Assembly (NCBI RefSeq): GCF_014207095.1
Contig: NZ_JACHBG010000009.1
Coordinates: 1 to 64,000 of the forward strand
DNA: 64,000 bases
From: Martinezella lusitana
GTDB taxonomy: Bacteria > Pseudomonadota > Alphaproteobacteria > Rhizobiales > Rhizobiaceae
Direction: 5' to 3'
In this document: positions 8,613 to 17,542 of the stretch, one piece after another
Layout: each line of letters opens with the position of its first letter
How positions within the stretch are numbered: the stretch's first letter is position 1
The notes under the pieces: generated by a model
What the model was told of the DNA's origin: nothing
The model's input: the letters and a program-made list of their open reading frames with translations, nothing else
The model's database searches: none
Program-made: the position numbers and the translations under genes

Positions 8613-8644
8613 CTACAGGCGGAGCCTCTATGCTCCGCCTGTAG
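8613..8644 (+). terminator. strong hairpin after the hemerythrin gene
   Basis: CTACAGGCGGAGC and its exact complement GCTCCGCCTGTAG form a 13-bp stem with a 6-base loop, starting 9 bases after the stop codon. There is no long T run afterwards, so it may be a leaky terminator or 3' stabiliser that still lets the downstream small frame be read. Confidence 0.6.
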
Positions 8645-8672
8645 CATCGCTTTGAGCTTCCGGAGAAGAGCC

Positions 8673-8780
8673 ATGTGCAAACCAAACGGCCCGGCCAGCA
8701 TGCAGGGCGAATGTCCGCGCCGCGGTGATTGTCGCGGCTGCTTTCCGTTATGGTCGGGGAGGGGATTGCCGCGCGTCTGA
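8673..8780 (+). CDS. candidate 35-residue Cys-rich microprotein
   Basis: A short frame starts at an ATG preceded by GGAGAAGAG (8662-8670), a good ribosome-binding site, and ends in TGA at 8778. The product begins MCKPNGPASMQGECPRRGDC and has four Cys at positions 2, 14, 20 and 23 (C-x11-C-x5-C-x2-C), enough to hold zinc or an iron-sulfur cluster. It lies just after the hemerythrin hairpin. I do not recognise the family. The frame is short enough to be chance; the start signal and Cys spacing are the support. Confidence 0.4.
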   Translation: MCKPNGPASMQGECPRRGDCRGCFPLWSGRGLPRV

Positions 8781-8912
8781 GGCACATCCAAGACTTGCAA
8801 TGGTGAAGATAACGCAGCCGACGATGAAAGTCAGGCGATGCCCGTAAATATCGGCAAGCAGACCGGGGCTGATGAGGAGGGCGGCGTAGACAAGGTTGTA
8901 GGCATCCACCGC
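8775..8912 (-). pseudogene. MFS (DHA2-type) transporter fragment
   Basis: About 46 codons encode a piece of TM1-TM2 of a drug:H+ antiporter of the 14-TM type: VDAYNLVYAALLISPGLLAD, followed by IYGHR in place of the usual D-R-x-G-R-R loop, then a hydrophobic segment. No N-terminal helix or downstream remainder is readable. It overlaps the last bases of the small Cys-rich frame on the other strand. It is a dead fragment. Confidence 0.6.
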
Positions 8913-9380
8913 CAATAGCCTCCTCCGCAAGCCTGTCATTGAGTTTGTTGCTCACGGATGCTGGATCGATGCCATACATCGCAACATGACCCCTTCCGTG
9001 TCGGAGCCGCCGGAAGTCCCATCCGACCGAATTTAAGTGTGACGCCATCGGCCTCAACAAATTGCGGTCGCTCCAACTCCTCCTCCCGCCTGCTCAAATC
9101 CGAGGAACCCTTCCCTAGTCGCGTCTGTCTACCCATCTGCGTGGAGTTTAGCCTCAGGCTTGTGGCGTCAGTGATCAACAAACTGAGTAATTTGTGTTTT
9201 CTTGCACCTATTCTGAGATAGAGAACAAGTTCGCGAATTGTATTACACTGAAGACTATCATTTAGTTTGGGTTACTTCGAGCATTGTGGCTGTGTGATGA
9301 TCGGCTTTCGCATGGCCTATTCAGCGTTCCCTCGGATTAATTTTATGTTAGGAGTGTGATGGCTGGGATATATTATCTGT
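8781..9380. other. 600 bases with a transporter remnant and AT-rich DNA
   Basis: Apart from the MFS fragment at 8775-8912 I see no supported gene. Bases about 9180-9290 are clearly more AT-rich than the surroundings and may hold promoter signals for the small gene at 9381 or be foreign/eroded DNA. Confidence 0.5.
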
Positions 9381-9593
9381 GTGAGAACGTTCATGGCTGA
9401 ATTCAAATTTGAAAAGGCACCTCAAGCAAGCGATGCTGCCGACATTTCGGGTGAGTGCCAGCGCCAATTGCAGCCGGTTGTCAAAGAAATAGTTCAAGCT
9501 GCAGTCGCTGCCGGTTGGAATCAGAAGGATATTCTTCTGGCAATGATCGACGTTGCTTGGGATCTTTACGAGAACCATCGCGATGATCATTAG
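9381..9593 (+). CDS. small conserved-looking hypothetical protein
   Basis: A 66-70 residue acidic, helical protein. The start may be GTG at 9381 or ATG at 9393 (MAEFKFEKAP); neither has a strong ribosome-binding site. The C-terminal half (IVQAAVAAGWNQKDILLAMI, then DVAWDLYENHRDDH) has the regular spacing of a short helical bundle. I do not recognise the family. It stands alone between AT-rich DNA and the AraC gene. Codon use resembles real coding DNA here. Confidence 0.5.
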   Translation: MRTFMAEFKFEKAPQASDAADISGECQRQLQPVVKEIVQAAVAAGWNQKDILLAMIDVAWDLYENHRDDH

Positions 9594-9892
9594 CGGCCAA
9601 CTGGCTATCAGCCACGTCGCCTAGTGAAGCGGAATTCCATCATATCGTTGCGCCGGATCTGTGGCAGATTTGGTTGTCAGTCAGCGGAGAGGTTCCGATA
9701 AGTTATTCTCTCCTTCTACGTGAAAAGTGCCCCTTTCAAACGCAGTGATTTGTACTATTTACTTCTCCTCCATAGGCCGATTTTGCGACAGCGTTGGGCA
9801 AGCCTTATTAGCAAATCGAGATCTCATACACGTATGGGACCTCGCGTGCCTATCGGAACTTGGGTAATTTCGTTCGGGCGGGGCGACGGAAA

Positions 9893-10777
9893 ATGGACTG
9901 TGCGGCTGAGGTCCGGGAGCGGGCCGATCGATATGTGTTCGACATAATTCCAGAAAATGTAGGTCCAAGAAGGGCAATGATGCACGGGAGCGTCATCAGC
10001 TCGGTGCGCAAACCCGGATCGCAGACGTTTCTGGCCAAGGAGCATGCGATGGGAATCGTGCTCGCCCCCATGCGCGGCTTGCGAGCGTCTCTCGGCAGTG
10101 ACCGGATCACCCAATATGATGCGCCGGTTGGCTGTCTCATCATCAATCCCGCCGGTGTGGACAGTAGCCTTGCCTGGTCCGAAGTCAGGAAAAATCTCGT
10201 CGTCGCCATTCCTCCCGGCACCCTGTCGGAACTGGCGCTTCAGGAGTTCGATCTTGCTAACGTAGAACTACGGCCGCCTGCTTTCGGGGTCGTCGATCCG
10301 ATAGCTCTCGACATTGCGCAGCGGATGTCTGCCGAACTAACCGGGAAAGCAACTCCGAATGAACTCTATCTTGATTCATTGGTTACTCTCTTCAGCACGC
10401 ATGTCCTTCGTACCTATGCAAGCCATATGAAACAGCCTCAGCCGCCCAGGGGAGGGCTCTCCTCCAAAAGTGCCCGTCGCATCGAAGAATATCTCCGTGA
10501 GCATTTTACGGAAAGGGTTCATGTCGCTGAACTGGCAGCCGTCGCCGGCATCTCGGCCAATCACTTTATAATAAGGTTTGCCAAGACGTTTGGAATGCCG
10601 CCACACCGTTATCTCATCAACATGCGGTTGGATTCGGCGGAAAGAATGCTCATTGAGGGCGAGATACCAATTGCGGAAATCGCTTATCTAACTGGCTTTT
10701 CGGATCAAAGCCATTTGGCAACGACGATGAAGCGATACCGAGGACGCACGCCAAAAGATTTGCGATTCGAGCGATAG
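9893..10777 (+). CDS. AraC-family transcriptional regulator
   Basis: This 294-residue protein has an N-terminal sensing half of AraC-binding-like type and a C-terminal pair of helix-turn-helix motifs (about residues 200-294): VHVAELAAVAGISANHFIIR, then IPIAEIAYLTGFSDQSHLAT followed by the family's MKRYRGRTPKDLR ending. ATG 9893 was chosen; an in-frame TTG at 9860 is possible but has no support. It lies just upstream of the adhesin operon on the same strand, and two 21-bp-spaced direct repeats between them are the spacing AraC proteins favour. It may control that operon. Confidence 0.9.
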   Translation: MDCAAEVRERADRYVFDIIPENVGPRRAMMHGSVISSVRKPGSQTFLAKEHAMGIVLAPMRGLRASLGSDRITQYDAPVGCLIINPAGVDSSLAWSEVRKNLVVAIPPGTLSELALQEFDLANVELRPPAFGVVDPIALDIAQRMSAELTGKATPNELYLDSLVTLFSTHVLRTYASHMKQPQPPRGGLSSKSARRIEEYLREHFTERVHVAELAAVAGISANHFIIRFAKTFGMPPHRYLINMRLDSAERMLIEGEIPIAEIAYLTGFSDQSHLATTMKRYRGRTPKDLRFER

Positions 10778-10926
10778 CTTGTCGAGCCGAGAAAGGGTCT
10801 CGAACAATGGCGGCCCGAAGCCATACGGAAGAGCTCCGAGATTGCCGGATTGAATGGGTTGAAGGGCAACGCGTAATGGGTGTGGCAAAGCCGTCACACC
10901 TCCATGTGGCTGCGCAAAAACCGTAG

Positions 10927-10957
10927 TTTTCTAAAAAAAGTCCGGAATTTTCTAAAA
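10927..10957 (+). promoter_or_regulatory. pair of TTTTCTAAAA direct repeats, 21 bp apart
   Basis: The 10-mer TTTTCTAAAA occurs at 10927-10936 and again at 10948-10957, a 21-bp repeat distance or two helical turns. The pair lies 55-85 bp upstream of the first gene of the adhesin operon and 150 bp after an AraC-family gene. AraC/XylS regulators typically bind such direct half-sites. The AT-rich repeat could also overlap the -10/-35 region. Confidence 0.45.
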
Positions 10958-11011
10958 TACCGCTGCTGCGAAATAAGGCCATGTTCCCGGATGGTAACCA
11001 TCCGGTGCTCT

Positions 11012-11431
11012 ATGGACATTCAATTCCCTGAATTTGAAATCTTTGCTCCGAAGATCGAGGTAGCGTGGTCTGCCTTGCAAGACCGATATGCCAGCCGCCT
11101 GAGCGGCGCGGAAGTCGATTATCTGTTTGCTTCCCTTGTCTTCGGCCTGACCTCTCCGGCTTATGGAGAAGGGGAGCCGCTATTCCATTTCGATGTTTGC
11201 CGCGCCCTGGTGACGACGAAGCTCCCCTCCGATCGTGCCGACGCCGCATTGTATCGCGTTCCGGAGCTGACGCAGCCATGGGTCGATACCGTCCGCGAAC
11301 AGCTCGAAAGCCAGGCCGCCAAAATGGGTCGCGCGCTTCGGCAAGTGCATAATTTCAATGACGACGCAGCCGCCGATGCGGGTTCACGCGTGCTCGGTCG
11401 TCCAGATAGCAGCGAGGAGAAAGCAGCATGA
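11012..11431 (+). CDS. hypothetical protein translationally coupled to the adhesin gene
   Basis: A 139-residue soluble protein starting MDIQFPEFEIFAPKIEVAWS. It has no signal peptide or membrane segment and ends in an acidic, low-complexity tail. Its stop codon overlaps the adhesin ATG by 4 bp (ATGA), and a GGAG sits in its last codons, so the adhesin is probably translated by re-initiation. I do not recognise the family. Being cytoplasmic and first in the operon, it might be a chaperone or regulator of the adhesin; that is a guess from position. Confidence 0.72.
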   Translation: MDIQFPEFEIFAPKIEVAWSALQDRYASRLSGAEVDYLFASLVFGLTSPAYGEGEPLFHFDVCRALVTTKLPSDRADAALYRVPELTQPWVDTVREQLESQAAKMGRALRQVHNFNDDAAADAGSRVLGRPDSSEEKAA

Positions 11432-14400
11432 GCGAGTGCGTTGGGGAACGTCTGCAGACTAAATCGCCTATTGATGTTGTTGGAAATCGGGGGCCGGAGA
11501 GACGTGACAGTCGTTCCGCGCGCCGCAGGCTGATGGCAGTCCTGCGAACGGCTCATCGTGTATTGGGCATGAAACGCCTTCGGCTTGGTTTGGGAGTGCC
11601 GACAGCCGGCGGCACTGCCGGAGCGCTGCTTGTCCTTATCGGTGGCATGACCCCGCAGGCAGCTTTCGCGCAGCTTGCTATTGGTAACGGGGTCAATGTC
11701 AATGCCGCTGATTGTGGCACCAATCCGAGCGCAGTTGCGGCCGGCACGGCGATCGGCTGCGGAACCGTCGCCTCTGTCGCTGGCGCGACGGCCGTTGGCT
11801 ACGGCACCAATGCGATTGGCCGGAACGCCACAGCGCTAGGCTCCAGCAACAGTGCAAACGGCGCCGGTGCGATCGCCGTCGGCTACGCTAATTCCGCTAC
11901 CGGCATCAATGCGATTGCTTTCGGTCCCTTGTCCATTTCGAATGGCATCAATGCTGTCGCTATGGGTGGAGCGGCCCATGCCACGGGTGATGGGACGATG
12001 GCTTTTGGCGTCAACAGCGTTGCAAACGGCGTCGGCGCCACGACTTTCGGGAATAGCGCCCAGGCTCTGTCGGCGAACACGTTGGCAATTGGCACCAGCG
12101 CGACTGCCAATACTGCCGCTGGCGGCAGTATTGCGATGGGCACCGGCTCAAAGGCGGTGGCGACGGGCCAGGGTTCCCCGATTGCTATCGGCGTGAATGC
12201 CAATGCCAGTGGCACGGCACCGACCGGATTTAGTTTCGAAGCAGTAGCGCTCGGAACAGCGGCTAACGCCACAGGAGCCTGGTCGAGTGCCGTGGGTTCG
12301 AGCGCATCTGCGACGGGGACAGGATCCAGCGCCTTCGGCACGTCGGCCGCTGCAACGGCCGACCAGTCCACCGCGGTTGGGAATGGGGCAGCTGCTTCCG
12401 GCTTGAGGGGCTCGGCCATGGGTTACCTTGCCAAGGCCTCGAACACCGATACTATCGCCCTCGGCACGACAGCCACCGCATCCGGGACCAACGCGCTCGC
12501 CATCGGCCCTACCACGGTTGCGTCAGGAGATTTCGGGGTTGCTTTGGGCAACCAGGCACGGGCGCTCGCTGGCGGTGGTGCTGTTGCAATAGGCTCCGGC
12601 GCTGTCGTCGCCAGCACCGCGACCTCCAGCGTCGCGCTCGGCAACAATGCCAATGCCGGTGGTGTCCTGTCCGTTGCCACCGGCGCTGGTGCCAGCGCGA
12701 GCGGTGACAATTCTACTGCTACAGGACGTACGGCTGTCGCCAGTGGCACAAATTCCTCTGCATACGGATCCGGAACAAAGGCGACGGGAGACAATTCTCT
12801 GGCCGCCGGTGTCAGCGCCAATGCCGGCGGAGTGGCGGCCACGGCGGTGGGGCAGGGGTCGACAGCCGTCAGCGGATATGATGTGGCGCTTGGTGCCGGG
12901 GCAAAGGCTTCCGGTCAGGGAAGCGCCGTCAACTCGGCAGTGGCCATCGGCGCCGGTCAGGCGTTGAATGCAGGCACGATCGCGATTGGCAACGCCTTCA
13001 ACGGCGGTGCGACCGCATCGGGACGTGACGCCATTTCGATTGGCACGGCGGCGTCGGCTGCGGGGGAATCCGGCATTGCCTTTGGCGCGGCGGCCAATGC
13101 AAGCCAGAAGAGCAGCGTTGCCATTGGCCCGAACTCCGCCGCCTCCGCTGAATCGGCCATCGCCATGGGCAATGGTGCCAATGCCTCTTCAACCGATGCG
13201 ATTGCCATGGGCACCAATGCGAAGGCATCTGGCGGCAAGGCGGTCGCCATCGGCGCGGGTAATAGCGCTTATGGCGACGGCGCGGTCGCGCTCGGCGACC
13301 CGAGCTATGCCAGCGGCACAGGCGCCTTCACCGGTGGCGCCAACAATATCGCCAACAGCGATGGCACGGCGACCGCCACTGCGGCCAACCAGGCCGCCGG
13401 CGCAGTTGCGATCGGCAACAGCAACAAGGCGATCGGTCAGGGCTCGGTTGCGCTCGGCAACGGTTCCACCGCGGGTGCTTCCGGCTTTGTCGGCAATATC
13501 GCATTGGGCAATGGTGCGACAGCGACAGCCAGTTCCGGTGATGTAGCGCTCGGTTCGGGCTCGTCGACGCTTGCAGCGGTCGGCACCCCGAGCACTGTGA
13601 TTGGCGGCAATACCTATAACTTCGCCGGTACGACACCGACCTCGACGGTGAGCGTCGGCGCAGCGGGCGCCGAGCGCACCATCACCAATGTCGCGGCGGG
13701 CCGGCTCAACAACGGTTCGACGGACGCCGTCAACGGCTCGCAGTTGTTTGCGACCAACCAGCAGGTTGATCTGAACACGACCGACATCGCCAATCTGAAC
13801 AATACGATCACTAACATCAACACCGGCGGCGGCATCAAGTATTTCCACGCCAACTCCACGCTGCCGGATTCTCAGGCAATCGGGGTGAATTCGGTTGCAG
13901 TCGGACCGAATGCGGTCGCTAACAATGCCGGTGACGTGGCCATCGGTCTGAATGCTTCGTCAGGTGCGACAACGGCGGTTTCGGGCGCAACGATCGGCGG
14001 TACCGCCTATACCTTTGCAGGCACAAATCCGACCGGCGCTTTCTCCGTGGGTTCGGCGGGTGCCGAGCGACAGATTCAAAATGTTGCGGCCGGCCAGCTC
14101 AACGGCAGCTCGACGGACGCGGTCAACGGTTCGCAACTCTTCGCCACGAACCGAGCAGTCGATAGTCTTAACACAACGGTCACCACGATCGGCGGCAACC
14201 TGACCAATCTCGGCAACACGATCAACAACATCGCCGGGGATACATCGACGACTTATACCGATGCGAACGGTAAGGGCGTTCGATATGTCCGCACCAACGA
14301 TCGCACCCTCGCCCTTAGCGATTCCTCGGCTCAGGGCATCGGCTCTACGGCGGTCGGCTACAATGCCACCTCGGTTGCCGACAATTCCCTTGCGCTCGGA

Positions 14401-16251
14401 AGAGATAGCCAGGCCACCATTGTTGGTGGGGTCGCTCTTGGCTCCGGATCGGTTGCCGATCGTGCCATCGCTCCGGCGGCGGGTCAGATTGCGGCTGGGC
14501 CGACGAACTTCATCCAATACAATACGACGGACAAAACCCTGTTGGGCGCCGTCTCGGTCGGCTCGAGCACGTCCTACCGACAGATTATCAACGTCGCGGA
14601 CGGCACCAGCGCGCAGGATGCCGTTACCGTTCGCCAGCTCCAGGGTGCCATTGCTTCCGTGGCGACAACACCAGGCAAATACTTCCATGCGAACTCGGCT
14701 GCCGGTGATTCCCTTGCTGTCGGCGCTGAATCGGTTGCGGTCGGCCCGACGACTATTGTCAATGGCGACAATGGCATCGGTATCGGCAATGGCGCAGTCG
14801 TCGACCAGATTGCTCCGGGCGGAACGGCCATCGGCCAGAATGCCCACGTCATGCTGGCCGACGGCGTTGCCCTCGGCACGAACTCGCTGGCTGCGGGCGT
14901 GCAATCGGTGGCGCTCGGTGCTGGCGCGCAAGCCAACAACATCAACAGCGTTGCGCTCGGTGCCCAATCCACTACCACTGTGGGCGCGCAGACGAACTAT
15001 ACCGGTTTTGCACTCACAAGCCCGCAAAACTCGGTCGGCGAGGTTTCGATCGGCTCGGCCGGCTCGGCACGCAAGCTGACCAATCTCGCGGCTGGTTCAG
15101 CCGATACGGATGCGGTGAATGTCAGCCAGCTCAAGGGGCTTGGCACGAACATCACTAAGCTGATCGGAGGCAATACGACTGTAAACCCTGATGGGTCGAT
15201 CACCGGCCCTACCTACAACATCCAGGGCAACAACTATAGCACGGTCTACGATGCCTTCGGGGCGGTTGATAACTCGCTGACTAACATCATGAATGGCGGT
15301 GGCATAAAGTATTTCCACGCCAACTCGACTCTGGCGGACTCCATCGCAAGCGGCACCGACAGCATTGCGATCGGTCCGCAGAGTGTCGCCAGCGGCACGA
15401 ACAGCCTGGCAGCAGGCAACGGATCCACCGCCGTCGGTCAGGGTGCGGTTGCTCTCGGTCAGGGGGCGAAGGCCAATAATGCCAATGATGTGGCTTTAGG
15501 GTCCGGTTCCGTAACGCAGGCGGCTGTTGGTACATCCGGCACCACCCTTCAGGGAAAGCACTATGACTTTGCCGGCACCAACCCTGTCGGAACGGTGAGC
15601 GTGGGTGCGCAAGGGGCAGAAAGAACCATCACGAACGTCGCTGCCGGCCGCATTTCGGCCGACAGCACCGACGCCATCAATGGATCGCAGCTTTATGCGA
15701 CCAATCAGGCGATCGACAGCCTGCAGACCGGTGTCGGGACGATCACCAAGAACGCCGTTACCTATGATCTCAATCCCGATGGCAGCAAGAAGAACAGTAT
15801 CACGCTGCAAGGCGGTGATGTGAATGCGCCGGTGGTCATTTCCAATGTCGGCAGGGGTGTTGCCCCGACGGATGCGGTGAATGTGGCCCAATTGGGAGAC
15901 AGCATCACTCAGGTCAAATCCTACACGGATACGGCTGCCGCCAATACGCTGGCTTCCGCTAACAACTATACGGATCAGAAGTTCGGGCAGTTGAACCAGC
16001 AGCTCGGCGACATCAGGTCCGAGGCGAGACAGGCGGCAGCGATCGGGCTTGCCGCGGCATCGCTTCGCTATGACGATCGTCCCGGCAAGCTGAGCGTCGC
16101 CGTTGGCGGTGGCGTATGGAGGGGTGAAGGCGCACTCGCATTCGGCGCAGGCTATACCAGCGAAGATGGACGAATTCGAGGCAATCTGTCTGGCACTGCC
16201 GCAGGAGGCCAGGTGGGCGTCGGTGCCGGCCTCAGTGTCACGTTGAATTGA
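11428..16251 (+). CDS. trimeric autotransporter adhesin (YadA/BadA type)
   Basis: This 1607-residue protein would be a homotrimeric outer-membrane adhesin. An unusually long N-terminal region (about 81 residues, basic, then hydrophobic, cleavage likely after AAFA) leads to a head of degenerate 14-residue YadA repeats (about 85-720) with A-x-G and A-I/V-G spacing. Neck motifs of the DAVNGSQL type recur near residues 735, 871, 1041, 1205, 1389 and 1469, and KYFHANS motifs start three later head segments. The last 70 or so residues form the beta-barrel anchor (GLAAASLRYDDRPGKLSVAVGG onward). It ends in Asn rather than the usual aromatic residue. It is followed at 6 bp by an IalB-family gene in the same operon. 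Confidence 0.93.
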   Translation: MSECVGERLQTKSPIDVVGNRGPERRDSRSARRRLMAVLRTAHRVLGMKRLRLGLGVPTAGGTAGALLVLIGGMTPQAAFAQLAIGNGVNVNAADCGTNPSAVAAGTAIGCGTVASVAGATAVGYGTNAIGRNATALGSSNSANGAGAIAVGYANSATGINAIAFGPLSISNGINAVAMGGAAHATGDGTMAFGVNSVANGVGATTFGNSAQALSANTLAIGTSATANTAAGGSIAMGTGSKAVATGQGSPIAIGVNANASGTAPTGFSFEAVALGTAANATGAWSSAVGSSASATGTGSSAFGTSAAATADQSTAVGNGAAASGLRGSAMGYLAKASNTDTIALGTTATASGTNALAIGPTTVASGDFGVALGNQARALAGGGAVAIGSGAVVASTATSSVALGNNANAGGVLSVATGAGASASGDNSTATGRTAVASGTNSSAYGSGTKATGDNSLAAGVSANAGGVAATAVGQGSTAVSGYDVALGAGAKASGQGSAVNSAVAIGAGQALNAGTIAIGNAFNGGATASGRDAISIGTAASAAGESGIAFGAAANASQKSSVAIGPNSAASAESAIAMGNGANASSTDAIAMGTNAKASGGKAVAIGAGNSAYGDGAVALGDPSYASGTGAFTGGANNIANSDGTATATAANQAAGAVAIGNSNKAIGQGSVALGNGSTAGASGFVGNIALGNGATATASSGDVALGSGSSTLAAVGTPSTVIGGNTYNFAGTTPTSTVSVGAAGAERTITNVAAGRLNNGSTDAVNGSQLFATNQQVDLNTTDIANLNNTITNINTGGGIKYFHANSTLPDSQAIGVNSVAVGPNAVANNAGDVAIGLNASSGATTAVSGATIGGTAYTFAGTNPTGAFSVGSAGAERQIQNVAAGQLNGSSTDAVNGSQLFATNRAVDSLNTTVTTIGGNLTNLGNTINNIAGDTSTTYTDANGKGVRYVRTNDRTLALSDSSAQGIGSTAVGYNATSVADNSLALGRDSQATIVGGVALGSGSVADRAIAPAAGQIAAGPTNFIQYNTTDKTLLGAVSVGSSTSYRQIINVADGTSAQDAVTVRQLQGAIASVATTPGKYFHANSAAGDSLAVGAESVAVGPTTIVNGDNGIGIGNGAVVDQIAPGGTAIGQNAHVMLADGVALGTNSLAAGVQSVALGAGAQANNINSVALGAQSTTTVGAQTNYTGFALTSPQNSVGEVSIGSAGSARKLTNLAAGSADTDAVNVSQLKGLGTNITKLIGGNTTVNPDGSITGPTYNIQGNNYSTVYDAFGAVDNSLTNIMNGGGIKYFHANSTLADSIASGTDSIAIGPQSVASGTNSLAAGNGSTAVGQGAVALGQGAKANNANDVALGSGSVTQAAVGTSGTTLQGKHYDFAGTNPVGTVSVGAQGAERTITNVAAGRISADSTDAINGSQLYATNQAIDSLQTGVGTITKNAVTYDLNPDGSKKNSITLQGGDVNAPVVISNVGRGVAPTDAVNVAQLGDSITQVKSYTDTAAANTLASANNYTDQKFGQLNQQLGDIRSEARQAAAIGLAAASLRYDDRPGKLSVAVGGGVWRGEGALAFGAGYTSEDGRIRGNLSGTAAGGQVGVGAGLSVTLN
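11790..13590 (+). repeat. degenerate head repeats of the adhesin gene
   Basis: About 40 tandem copies of a roughly 42-base unit encode the YadA-head pattern (two short strands with G-x-x-A-x-A-x-G). Units differ in sequence but share Ala, Gly, Ile/Val spacing. Such repeats change copy number by recombination, so strain-to-strain length variation is expected. Confidence 0.75.
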
Positions 16252-16257
16252 GCGCTC

Positions 16258-16833
16258 ATGCTAAGAGGAGCGCTCGCCGGCGTGCCGACTTTCGTCCTTT
16301 GCATGCTCTTGTTCGGCTCGATTGCGGCCGGACAAGACATGGTTCTCGTCGATTATCGCATCAGACCTTCCGACGTGGCGTTACCTGCGCAGGTGAAGCC
16401 TGGCGATTATCAAAGGGTCATTCGACCGTTCGAAAACTGGACGCTTATCTGTGACGAGAATCTGAAGATCCGCCAGCGGGTCTGCAACGTCACTCAGATC
16501 ATCGAGAACGAGGCCGGGCAGGTCGCATTCAGCTGGTCGCTCGCCGCGACGAAGAAAGGCGACCCCTATATGATCTTGCGTGCGGCCCCGGTTGCCAAAA
16601 GCGACGGTGGTATCCTGCTGCAATTCGAGGGCCGCAAGGAGCCGATACAGGTTAGGTTCAACGGCTGCAACAATACGGTATGCGTCGGCATGCTGCCGGT
16701 CGGAGCCGTATTGCGCGAGCAGATTTCAAAGAATGCGGCGCCAACGGTTTCCTATCCGACTGTGGACGGGAGCACGATCAGCGTGACCGTAAATCTCAAA
16801 GGCCTTTCCACAGCGGTTAAGGCGATAAAGTGA
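16258..16833 (+). CDS. invasion-associated locus B (IalB) family protein, first copy
   Basis: This 191-residue exported protein has a signal peptide (about residues 1-25, ending SIAAGQ) and the IalB-like domain, recognised by FENWTLICDE near residue 59 and the NGCNNTVCVGMLP segment with paired Cys near 140. Bartonella IalB is linked to erythrocyte invasion; in free-living and plant-associated relatives the role of these periplasmic proteins is not established. It starts 6 bp after the adhesin stop, so co-transcription is very likely. A second IalB-like gene lies at 18142. Confidence 0.85.
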   Translation: MLRGALAGVPTFVLCMLLFGSIAAGQDMVLVDYRIRPSDVALPAQVKPGDYQRVIRPFENWTLICDENLKIRQRVCNVTQIIENEAGQVAFSWSLAATKKGDPYMILRAAPVAKSDGGILLQFEGRKEPIQVRFNGCNNTVCVGMLPVGAVLREQISKNAAPTVSYPTVDGSTISVTVNLKGLSTAVKAIK

Positions 16834-16846
16834 CGGATGGATTTCA

Positions 16847-17542
16847 ATGACCCAGCAATCAATTCACGATCGCATCATGTCGCGAAGCACCAAGGGTGCC
16901 TCTATTGAGAACTTGGCCGTCGAGCAAGCCAAGCCGAAGCGAAGCTGGCGAAAGACCGCCGCCCTTTCGGTGATGGCCATCGCAATCGCTGGCGCTGGCG
17001 CCTATGCCGCCTTCCGATATGATGTGTTGGGTAACCTTCTCTCCCAGCCGGCGGTTGCGGCGGCGAACGACGCCAACCAGGCGCTGCCCGAAACGCCATT
17101 TCTCCAGCACGCCAAGCAGGCCGGTCTGCACTCCTGTTCGACCGTTTTCCCGGTTCTCGGACAGCTACTGACCAACGGCACGCAGTACAATGTTCAATCG
17201 GTGTGGAACGGTGAGGCGGCCGACAAGCATGCGGTACAGGCCCTCGTTGGCATGAACTATGCAACGCAGGGCTACAGCGGACCGGCCGCCGGCATCGTAT
17301 TTGCAGCGCCAGTCGCATCCGGCTGCGAAGGAGCAATGGTTCGCGTCGCACCGTTCCCGGCTTCTTGCCCGGAAGTTTCGGCCAAGTTCCCGAATGGAAG
17401 CAAACTCGTCAACAATCTTGACCAGATCGGTGTCTACCAGCTCGGTAACGAAGGTGGTGATGCAATGCTTTTGCCGACAGGAAGCGGCTGCGTCGTCATA
17501 TCGGTGGCTTCGGCAGCAGGAAAGCAAGGGAGCGCAAAATGA
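16847..17542 (+). CDS. membrane-anchored or secreted hypothetical protein of the adhesin operon
   Basis: A 231-residue protein with a 30-residue basic N-terminus (RIMSRSTKGASIENLAVEQA, then KPKRSWRK), one hydrophobic segment (about residues 37-58) and a Cys-containing outer domain with Cys near residues 89, 152, 166 and 208. The topology is an N-in signal anchor or late signal peptide, with the C-terminal domain in the periplasm. I do not recognise the family. It lies 13 bp after the IalB gene and overlaps the DUF4189 gene by 4 bp, so it belongs to the operon and may join a periplasmic or surface complex. Confidence 0.7.
   Translation: MTQQSIHDRIMSRSTKGASIENLAVEQAKPKRSWRKTAALSVMAIAIAGAGAYAAFRYDVLGNLLSQPAVAAANDANQALPETPFLQHAKQAGLHSCSTVFPVLGQLLTNGTQYNVQSVWNGEAADKHAVQALVGMNYATQGYSGPAAGIVFAAPVASGCEGAMVRVAPFPASCPEVSAKFPNGSKLVNNLDQIGVYQLGNEGGDAMLLPTGSGCVVISVASAAGKQGSAK

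Noticed and set aside
13960..15027. A 355-codon open frame on the minus strand inside the adhesin gene
   Set aside because: It is antisense to repeated, GC-rich adhesin codons. Its product is rich in Arg, Gly and Asp without any motif, as expected from a shadow frame.
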